This document shows positions 4,172 to 8,403 of a DNA stretch of 8,403 nt, one piece after another. How positions within the stretch are numbered: position 1 is the stretch's first letter; the number at the start of each line of letters is the position of its first letter. Both the position numbers and the translations under genes were made by a program. Under the pieces are notes generated by a model. It was not told where the DNA came from and searched no databases. It was given only the letters and a program-made list of their open reading frames with translations. Source of the stretch: CALJIC01 sp039805565 (GTDB lineage: Bacteria; Chloroflexota; Chloroflexia; Chloroflexales; Roseiflexaceae). Location of the stretch: contig JBDLTZ010000213.1 in the NCBI GenBank assembly GCA_039805565.1, positions 1 to 8,403 on the forward strand. Reading direction: 5' to 3'.

Positions 4172-6448
4172 TCACGCCGCCGGCTCGTCTACGGCGCACG
4201 ACACCGCCGACGCGAGCAGGTCGAAGGTCATCCCGTGCGCCTCGGCCAGCGCCCGCAGGTGGTCGTCGTCGCTCAGCATCCACGCCGCGCAGGCCTCGTG
4301 CCACACCTGCGGCGGCAACCCGAGCGGCGAGGCCGCGGGCGTCCACGCGTCGTCTTGGGCCGGCGCCTCCGCGCCAGGGCTGTCGGCGCCGGGGGTTGCT
4401 CCTGCGCTGCTCCCGGAAGCAACGGCGGCGGCGCTCACGCCCGTCTCGGCTCTCGATTCGGCGTTGTTCAGCCAGAGATCCTCGTCCTCTCCCCATCTCC
4501 TCCCCGGCTCCCCCCCGTTGCTACCCCCACTCCCGCTATCAAGAGAGCGGGAGTGGGAGGAAGCAACGTGGGGAGCAAGCCCGTTGCTTCCATCAACTGT
4601 GGAAGTAACGTGGGAGTAACTGGAAGCAACCGCGTGGATGTCGTCCTGCTCAGCGCCAGCGGCGGAAGCAACAGTGGGAGCAACCGCGACGGCACGCGTC
4701 GGGCCAGCGTCCCCGTGCGGGGTTTCTTCCCAGCTTGCTTCCGCGTTGCTCCCGCCGGCGCTGCTACCCGGTAGCAGCGGGAGCAACTTCGGGTTGACCT
4801 CGAAGGTCACCTCCTCCTCGGTGGACGCCGCGCTCGGCTGGTGGTCGGGGTGGCCCGAGTGCCGCCCGAGCTGCGCGCGGCCCCACTCCGTGACGATCAG
4901 CGGCGAGGTGCGCTTGTCGCCCTCCTTGACGATGTAGCCGTGCTTGCGGAGGTGCGCCAGCGGGCCGTAGAAGCTGCGCCCCTTCAGCCCCAGCTCCTGC
5001 TGGAGCGCCGTCGTCACCATGCCGCCGTCGGCATCTGTGGCCGACAGGAGCAGCTCCAGGATCTTCACCTCGACCTTGCTGAGGTCGCCCGCGCCGCGCA
5101 CGACCTTGCGCGCCGGCATGATCACGCAGCTCACCGTCGGCGCGTCCTCGTCGCCGGCGATGTCGGTGGCGGCCTCGACGAGGCGGAAGTAGCGGGCGGC
5201 GAAGGGCGGGGCGTTCTTGATGCGGTTGCACTCGAGCCGGACGAGGTCGTCGGAGTCGCGCTCGACCTCCAGGAAGCCGTAGGTGTTGTTCTTGAGGACT
5301 GACGAGCCGCGGTAGGTCGAGCCGTCCTTGGTGTAGTGGTGGATCAGCACCACGGCGGCGCCGAGCGCGCGGGCGATGCGCTGGGCGTTGGCGAGCACGG
5401 CCGACATCACGGCGCTGCTGTTCTCGTCGGCGCCGGCGATGCTCTGGCTGAGGGTGTCGATGACGATCAGGCGGGGCTGGATCGGGGCGGCGGCGGCGAT
5501 GAAGCTCTCGACGGCCAGCGGGTCGGCGAGCGGCAGGGCCTCGTCCATCAGGCGGAAGTTGCCGGTGCGGCGCGCGCGGTGGTGGAGCTCCCAGGCGCGC
5601 TTGCGCACGCGGATGCCGGCGGCGTCCTCGCCGGCGACGTAGATCACGGGGTAGTGGCGGGCGACGCGGTTGACGATGTCGACCATGACGAAGGTCTTGC
5701 CGGCGTCGCCGGGGCCCGCGATCACGGTGACCTCGGCGGCGGGGATGATGCCCTTGACGAGCCAGGTGGGCGGGCGCAGCGCGTCGATGGCGTCCTCGTC
5801 GAGGATGCGCCAGCGGCGCGGGCCGTCGTCGGGGGGGGGGGGTGGGGCGCGGTGGTGGGCGAGGGCCAGGTGCTCCGGGCGCGGGGTGACTGGGGCGGCG
5901 CGGGGTGCGGGGGCCGGGGCGGGGCGCGGGGGCGCGGCGACGACCGCCTGACGCCACTCGGCGACCCAGGCGGCGTCGAGCCCGACCTGGGTGACGAGCA
6001 GGTCGGTGAGGCGCAGCCAGTCGGCGCGGGAAAGCGGGGGCGGGTCGTCGGCGAGGCGGAGCAGCAGGGCCTTGACGGCCTGGGGCGCGGGGGCGCGGGC
6101 GATGGCGGCGAGCAGCTCGGGGAAGGTGCGCGGCAGCGGGCCGGGGTGGCTGTGCGCGGCCTGGTCGAGCAGGAGCGCCAGCGGGCGGAAGTTGGTGGCG
6201 GTCCCAGTCATGTCGCGGATGCCTGCCCACGCCCGGTGGGCGGCGGCCTGGGGGTCGTCGCCGGGGAGGCCGCGCAGCAGGTCGCGGGCGGCATCGCTGA
6301 AGGCGTCGCGCACGAGCTGGACGGCGGTGGCGTAGATCGGGCCGAAGTCGTCAAGGGGGCGGCCGGTGGGCCCCTCGCCGTAGAGGATCGTCGCGAGCTC
6401 GGCGACGGCGGCGTGGATCGGCTGGTCAGCGGGTCGCTGCGCGGACAT
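4172..6448 (-). CDS. RepA-like replicative helicase/ATPase (AAA_25 type) with winged helix and repeat-bearing tail
   Basis: 758 aa; the ATG at 6448 has AGGAG 6 nt upstream. Residues 1-170 are a helical N-terminal domain I do not recognise. Residues 171-210 are a Pro/Ala linker including five Pro encoded by a 12-bp G run. Residues 225-450 are a RecA-fold ATPase of the RSF1010 RepA/AAA_25 type: Walker A GPGDAGKT (245-252), VIYVAGEDAAGIRVRKR (268-284), Walker B LIVID (327-331), and HHYTKDGSTYRGSSVLKNNT (370-389). Residues 456-530 look like a winged helix (GLKGRSFYGPLAHLRKHGYI). Residues 535-705 are Ser/Gly/Ala-rich and disordered-looking, encoded by the repeat array annotated separately. Residues 708-758 look folded again (PPQVWHEACAAWMLSDDDHL). 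RepA of RSF1010 is a hexameric origin helicase of under 300 aa; this one is far longer. Next to an iteron array and parAB it is the likely replication protein. A DNA-repair or phage AAA_25 ATPase is the main alternative. Confidence 0.8.
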   Translation of the reverse strand: MSAQRPADQPIHAAVAELATILYGEGPTGRPLDDFGPIYATAVQLVRDAFSDAARDLLRGLPGDDPQAAAHRAWAGIRDMTGTATNFRPLALLLDQAAHSHPGPLPRTFPELLAAIARAPAPQAVKALLLRLADDPPPLSRADWLRLTDLLVTQVGLDAAWVAEWRQAVVAAPPRPAPAPAPRAAPVTPRPEHLALAHHRAPPPPPDDGPRRWRILDEDAIDALRPPTWLVKGIIPAAEVTVIAGPGDAGKTFVMVDIVNRVARHYPVIYVAGEDAAGIRVRKRAWELHHRARRTGNFRLMDEALPLADPLAVESFIAAAAPIQPRLIVIDTLSQSIAGADENSSAVMSAVLANAQRIARALGAAVVLIHHYTKDGSTYRGSSVLKNNTYGFLEVERDSDDLVRLECNRIKNAPPFAARYFRLVEAATDIAGDEDAPTVSCVIMPARKVVRGAGDLSKVEVKILELLLSATDADGGMVTTALQQELGLKGRSFYGPLAHLRKHGYIVKEGDKRTSPLIVTEWGRAQLGRHSGHPDHQPSAASTEEEVTFEVNPKLLPLLPGSSAGGSNAEASWEETPHGDAGPTRAVAVAPTVASAAGAEQDDIHAVASSYSHVTSTVDGSNGLAPHVASSHSRSLDSGSGGSNGGEPGRRWGEDEDLWLNNAESRAETGVSAAAVASGSSAGATPGADSPGAEAPAQDDAWTPAASPLGLPPQVWHEACAAWMLSDDDHLRALAEAHGMTFDLLASAVSCAVDEPAA
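4517..4567. repeat. Large inverted repeat within the intragenic array
   Basis: Arms 4517-4537 and 4546-4567 surround an 8-nt loop. The inner 12 bp (CCCACTCCCGCT against AGCGGGAGTGGG) pair perfectly. The outer parts pair with one mismatch and one bulge, and each arm ends in a 9-bp array motif (GTTGCTACC and GGAAGCAAC). It could extrude as a cruciform or fold in the repA mRNA. Confidence 0.65.
4759..4779. repeat. Perfect 21-bp inverted repeat at the right edge of the array
   Basis: CGCTGCTACC (4759-4768) and GGTAGCAGCG (4770-4779) are exact reverse complements around a single C. The site abuts array motifs on both sides (4745-4753 and 4779-4787) and resembles a head-to-head, altered version of the array unit. 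It encodes LPGSSA in RepA. Confidence 0.6.
5831..5842. repeat. Homopolymer of 12 G within repA
   Basis: Twelve consecutive G on the plus strand (C12 in the repA sense) encode part of a Pro run at RepA residues 202-206, in the linker just before the ATPase domain. Runs of this length are slippage-prone in replication and in sequencing. A change of 1 or 2 bp would put the ATPase out of frame. Confidence 0.6.
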
Positions 6449-6544
6449 AGCGGACTCCTGGCGGCCCAGCGGGCTGGCGCTGGCGCGGTTGTGTGACGAC
6501 GGGTCTCGGGCTCATGGGTTGGCAGTGGCGTTGCGGGGCGCCCC

Positions 6545-6573
6545 TTGACACGCGCATGCGCTCCCCGTATACT
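6545..6573 (+). promoter_or_regulatory. Near-consensus sigma-70-type promoter pointing away from repA
   Basis: TTGACA (6545-6550), a 17-bp spacer, then TATACT (6568-6573). This is the best promoter match in the window. The spacer contains the 10-bp palindrome GCGCATGCGC (6552-6561). Transcription would start near 6580 and run rightwards, where I see no protein gene, so the product is probably an RNA antisense to the repA leader. Confidence 0.7.
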
Positions 6574-6643
6574 GACCACTGCCTGTTTTTTGCATGCTTC
6601 TCCCCGTCCTCCCTCGTCGAGGGTGGCGGTGGGGGGCTCCGTG

Positions 6644-6683
6644 GGGCCTTCGACGCTGCTTGCTGCTGTGTGGTCGAAGGCCC
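6644..6683. repeat. 11-bp perfect stem with an 18-nt loop
   Basis: GGGCCTTCGAC (6644-6654) pairs exactly with GTCGAAGGCCC (6673-6683). The loop (6655-6672) is rich in GCTGCT. It would form in both the plus-strand RNA and the minus-strand repA leader, giving complementary loops suited to kissing interactions. Confidence 0.6.
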
Positions 6684-6829
6684 GCGTTCATGTTATGGAG
6701 CCCGCGGTATCGGCTCCCGCCCCGGCCTCACAGCCGTGACAGGCACGCGGTGCGCGAGCTGGTGCTACGTCATCGCTGGTGGTCCTCGCCCCTCTCCTCC
6801 ACGCACACCCCACAGGTCACACCCCCACG

Positions 6830-6849
6830 CTGCCGCGCGGTCGCGGCAG
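6830..6849. repeat. 8-bp perfect stem with a 4-nt loop
   Basis: CTGCCGCG (6830-6837) and CGCGGCAG (6842-6849) flank CGGT. It is not followed by T-rich sequence on either strand, so an ordinary intrinsic terminator is unlikely. It lies just downstream of the proposed repA transcription start on the minus strand. Confidence 0.5.
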
Positions 6850-6908
6850 GGGTCGTAGGCATGCTCAGGCGCGTAGCGCAGCAGGATGCCGCGCGGGGGG
6901 CTTCCCCG

Positions 6909-6937
6909 ATCGTAGCAGAAACTTGTGCAAGTCTCAA
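6909..6937 (-). promoter_or_regulatory. Putative repA promoter overlapping iteron 1
   Basis: On the minus strand TTGAGA (plus 6932-6937) is followed after 17 bp by TACGAT (plus 6909-6914). The spacer contains the palindromic iteron 1, ACTTGCACAAGT on this strand. A start near 6902 gives repA a leader of about 450 nt, most of it facing the proposed antisense RNA. The match is moderate (5/6 and 4/6). Confidence 0.4.
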
Positions 6938-7023
6938 TAGGAACTCGTGCAAGTTTCGCCCGTAACTTATGCAAGTTTTTCCTCAACTTGTGCAAACTTG
7001 TGCAAAGTGTGCAACTTGTGCAA
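6920..7023. repeat. Iteron array (AACTTGTGCAA), candidate replication origin
   Basis: Copies start at 6920, 6942 (one mismatch), 6964 (one mismatch), 6985, 6995, 7004 (degenerate, AAAGTGTGCAA) and 7013. Spacings are 22, 22, 21, 10, 9 and 9 bp, so all lie roughly on one face of the helix. The first three extend to a dyad, AACTTG-TG-CAAGT(T); the later ones are tightly packed direct copies. The block is visibly AT-richer than its surroundings. It sits between the ATP-binding gene's stop and the probable repA promoter, a standard position for Rep-binding iterons. Confidence 0.75.
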
Positions 7024-7044
7024 CGCGAGGCCGACTCCGGCCGC

Positions 7045-8061
7045 TCACCCTCCCGCGCGCGGGTCTGAGCCAGCGCCCTCGAGCTGCGCCGGGCGGTAGT
7101 AGCGCCGGTTGTTCGTCGCCCCCTTGACGACCAGGTCCCCGCGCTCGACGAGCTTGCGGAGGTCGTACTGGAGCGTGCGGCGCGACGACGTGAGCGACTG
7201 CGCGATCTCGGTGATGGTGAGCGGCCCGCGCTGGTCGATCAGCGCGAGGATCTCGGCCTCCCGGAGCGTCAGCGTCTGCGCGACGACCACCGGCGCCAGC
7301 CGCTTGGCGACGACCCCCATCGTCACCTGGCGCTCGCTGGCCTGCACCTGGAGCGGCGGGCAGCCCCAGGCCCGGAGGGTGTCCTCGACGGTGTCGATCC
7401 CGAGCCCGAACGACTCGATCTTGCCGGCCTCGTACAGGATCTGCGCCAGGTACGGGTTGCGCGAGACCTGCTCGTCGCGCAGCGTGGCGGCGGTGATGCC
7501 GGGCGGGAGGCCGCCGGGGCTGCTCCACTCGATGCGGTCCGGGAAGATCTGGATGCGGACGCGCGCCCCCTCGATCTGCCAGTCGCGGTGGGCGAGGGCG
7601 TTGGCCGTCAGCTCGCGCAGCACCACCAGCGGGTAGGCGTCTTCCTCGATCCGCTCCGAGCCGACGAGGCGCGAGCGGTGCTCGGTGCGCGCCCAGAGCA
7701 GGTCGACCACCCGGTCGATCAGGGTTGTGATCGTCCCGCGCATCTGCCGCGAGAAGACGATGTCGGTGGAGTGGGTCTTGGTGGTGCTGAACTGGGTTAC
7801 GTCCACCCCGCTGGACGCGAGCCAGCGCTCCGGCTCGCGGGCGAACGCCACGACGCCGACGACGGTGGGCGTGAGGCGGCCGTCGGCGTCGGCCGCGACG
7901 GCGTTCTTCTGGACCAGGTAGGCGGCCGGGTCGGCCGGGCCGTCGTAGCCGCGGCGCTCGATCGCCGTCGCGATGTGCGCGCGGATCAGGTTGAGGTCCA
8001 GGTCCTCCAGCGACGCGCCCGGCACGGGGCGTCGCTCAGCCAGGGATGCGGGGTCGCTCAT
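7045..8061 (-). CDS. ATP-binding transcriptional regulator-like protein (HATPase_c_4 / GHKL) with C-terminal winged helix
   Basis: 338 aa from the ATG at 8061, which has AGAGG 6-7 nt upstream. An in-frame GTG at 8190 overlaps the upstream stop (GTGA) but would add 43 low-complexity residues. The protein matches the part of AlbA_2/HATPase_c_4 (COG2865-like) proteins that follows the AlbA_2 domain: SLEDLDLNLIRAHI (17-30), GRLTPTVVGVVAF (61-73), then the ATPase N-box LRELTANALAHRDW (148-161). Next come DRIEWSSPGGLPPG (175-188), RNPYLAQIL (201-209) and GKIESFGLGID (213-223). Residues 264-322 are a winged helix (ITEIAQSLTSSRRTLQYDLR). The AlbA_2 domain expected at the N-terminus is absent. Proteins of this type are usually annotated as putative DNA-binding regulators or RecG-like helicases, but no helicase motif is present here. 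Its stop lies about 22 bp from the iterons, so it may be a plasmid regulator. Confidence 0.8.
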   Translation of the reverse strand: MSDPASLAERRPVPGASLEDLDLNLIRAHIATAIERRGYDGPADPAAYLVQKNAVAADADGRLTPTVVGVVAFAREPERWLASSGVDVTQFSTTKTHSTDIVFSRQMRGTITTLIDRVVDLLWARTEHRSRLVGSERIEEDAYPLVVLRELTANALAHRDWQIEGARVRIQIFPDRIEWSSPGGLPPGITAATLRDEQVSRNPYLAQILYEAGKIESFGLGIDTVEDTLRAWGCPPLQVQASERQVTMGVVAKRLAPVVVAQTLTLREAEILALIDQRGPLTITEIAQSLTSSRRTLQYDLRKLVERGDLVVKGATNNRRYYRPAQLEGAGSDPRAGG

Positions 8062-8125
8062 GCTCGCCTCTTCGTCGGTCAGGGTGTCGGTGGAAAGCCG
8101 CGCGGAGCGGGCCGCGCTCGCGGAT

Positions 8126-8134
8126 ACTGTACCA
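8126..8134 (-). promoter_or_regulatory. Possible extended -10 promoter of the ATP-binding gene
   Basis: On the minus strand TGG precedes TACAGT (plus 8126-8131), an extended -10 form, about 65 bp before the ATG at 8061. I see no good -35. The same region shares ATACTG(T)ACCACTGC with the strong plus-strand promoter at 6569-6582. Confidence 0.25.
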
Positions 8135-8186
8135 CTGCGCGCGGTAGGGCCGGCGGCCTCCGGCGCGGCCCTCCTGCGCTCCGGTC

Positions 8187-8403
8187 TCACCCCGCACCTC
8201 GCAGCCGGTAGACGCCGCGCCCGTCGCGCGTGAGCAGCCCCCGCTCCTGCCCCTCCAGCAGCAGGCGGTCGGCGGTCGTGGTCGAGCAGCCGAGCGTGTC
8301 GATGAGCGCGGCGCGCCGCACCGTCCCGTCCGCGCCCGCCACCCGCGTGAGGTCGTCGAGGGTGAACGTGGGCGTGCGCCCGCCGGTCGTCCTATCAGAA
8401 CTG
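8187..8403 (-). CDS. C-terminal part of a winged-helix DNA-binding protein, cut by the window edge
   Basis: A minus-strand frame is open from the right edge to TGA (8187-8189), giving 71 residues. It contains FTLDDLTRVAGADGTVRRAA, then IDTLGCSTTTADRLLLEGQE and RGLLTRDGRGVYRL. This is a typical helix-turn-helix plus wing, with the recognition helix likely around CSTTTADRLLLEGQERGLL and the wing DGRGVYRL. The full-length family is unknown because the N-terminal part lies outside. It is followed after 125 bp by the ATP-binding gene on the same strand; a coupled GTGA overlap start is possible but less likely than the RBS-backed ATG. It is probably another regulator of the replicon. Confidence 0.55.
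   Translation of the reverse strand, partial: SSDRTTGGRTPTFTLDDLTRVAGADGTVRRAALIDTLGCSTTTADRLLLEGQERGLLTRDGRGVYRLRGAG

Larger units (their letters stand above)
4395..4787. repeat. Intragenic array of GG(A/G/T)AG(C/T)AAC motifs in both orientations
   Basis: Plus-orientation copies start at 4415, 4559, 4571 (last base G), 4601, 4612, 4622, 4664, 4676 and 4779. Reverse copies (GTTGCTNCC and near variants) start at 4395, 4517, 4583, 4734 and 4745. Runs are 10-12 bp apart: 4559/4571/4583, 4601/4612/4622, 4664/4676 and 4734/4745. Plus-orientation copies are often read as VAS or LLP in RepA and reverse copies as GSN, so peptide repetition does not explain them. The array covers RepA residues of about 554-684. 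Candidate iterons or binding sites of an intragenic origin. Confidence 0.7.
6580..6850 (+). ncRNA. Candidate antisense (countertranscribed) RNA opposite the repA leader
   Basis: The start is set by the consensus promoter; the 3' end is a guess at the last strong hairpin. The RNA would contain a 6-bp stem (6611-6623), an 11-bp perfect stem GGGCCTTCGAC/GTCGAAGGCCC with an 18-nt loop (6644-6683), and an 8-bp stem CTGCCGCG/CGCGGCAG with a 4-nt loop (6830-6849). Long-stem, open-loop structures are typical of plasmid countertranscribed RNAs that limit Rep synthesis. No U-tract follows the last stem, so the terminator is unknown. Confidence 0.35.
6449..7044. other. Putative origin/copy-control region (no gene)
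   Basis: About 600 bp between the repA start and the stop of the next gene. It holds, left to right, the repA RBS, a strong plus-strand promoter (6545-6573), stem-loops at 6611-6623, 6644-6683 and 6830-6849, a probable minus-strand repA promoter (6909-6937) and the iteron array (6920-7023). No open frame here has family-like composition or a good RBS. I found no clear DnaA box. The AT-richer iteron stretch is the best candidate for strand opening. Confidence 0.55.

Noticed and set aside
4395..4787. CRISPR array
   Set aside because: Units are only 9 bp, occur in both orientations at irregular spacing, and lie inside a coding sequence with no spacers of constant length.
4764..6230. A 488-codon minus-strand frame overlapping repA
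   Set aside because: Its translation is almost entirely Arg/Pro/Ala/His, has no recognisable domain and lies inside a gene with clear Walker motifs; it is a GC-driven shadow.
5336..6496. A 386-codon plus-strand frame opposite repA
   Set aside because: Gly/Val/Ala/Asp-rich antisense composition, no RBS and no family motif.
6830..6849. Intrinsic terminator
   Set aside because: The stem is strong, but no U-tract follows on either strand.
6545..6965. Plus-strand frames downstream of the consensus promoter
   Set aside because: None has a Shine-Dalgarno site or protein-like composition, so I favour an untranslated RNA.
6765..6995. A 76-codon minus-strand frame over the iterons beginning MHKLRKNLHKLRAKL
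   Set aside because: Its repeated peptide is simply the iterons translated; no good RBS and no domain.
6449..7044. DnaA boxes
   Set aside because: No clear match to TTATNCACA on either strand; TTATGCAAG at 6967 is part of an iteron.

Overview
The window looks like the replication and partition backbone of a plasmid, or a plasmid-like integrated element, from a high-GC bacterium. Seven of the nine genes I call (two cut by the window edges) are on the minus strand. GC is high throughout, except for an AT-richer patch at 6920-7023 and two short AT-rich palindromes inside parB. The PDDEXK nuclease, the ParB type and a possible IS1-like relic would fit a Chloroflexota host. That is an inference from protein flavour only; Actinomycetota and other high-GC groups are not excluded.

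Layout, left to right. 2-64 is the tail of a membrane protein and 93-488 a small unrecognised protein, both on the plus strand. 489-699 is the convergent gap and holds a probable transposase remnant. On the minus strand come a YhcG/DUF1016-type PDDEXK nuclease (700-1740), parB (1858-2940), parA (2937-3683) and a small XRE-type regulator (3708-4064). Together they form one apparent operon, read leftwards from a good sigma-70-type promoter at 4120-4148 whose spacer holds an inverted repeat. Upstream lies a 758-residue RepA-like helicase gene (4172-6448). 6449-7044 has no gene but is rich in sites: a consensus plus-strand promoter (TTGACA-17-TATACT), several hairpins, a likely minus-strand repA promoter, and a phased array of AACTTGTGCAA iterons. 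To its right are an ATP-binding (GHKL) regulator with a winged helix (7045-8061) and the C-terminus of another winged-helix protein (8187-8403).

The most interesting theme is coding DNA that also carries DNA sites. parB contains two identical 20-bp perfect palindromes exactly 60 bp apart, with the core TTCACGTGAA of bacterial parS, encoding a duplicated peptide in the linker after the HTH. The low-complexity linker near the RepA C-terminus contains about 14 copies of a 9-bp motif, GG(A/G/T)AG(C/T)AAC, in both orientations and often 10-12 bp apart, plus two strong inverted repeats. Because the orientations encode different peptides, selection on DNA is more likely than selection on protein. 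This resembles the way lambdoid O genes carry their own origin.

Working model (inference): RepA or a partner acts at the 6920-7023 iterons and/or the intragenic array. The plus-strand promoter at 6545-6573 would make an RNA antisense to the long repA leader, for copy-number control. ParA/ParB segregate the replicon through the sites inside parB, and the XRE protein autoregulates the par operon.
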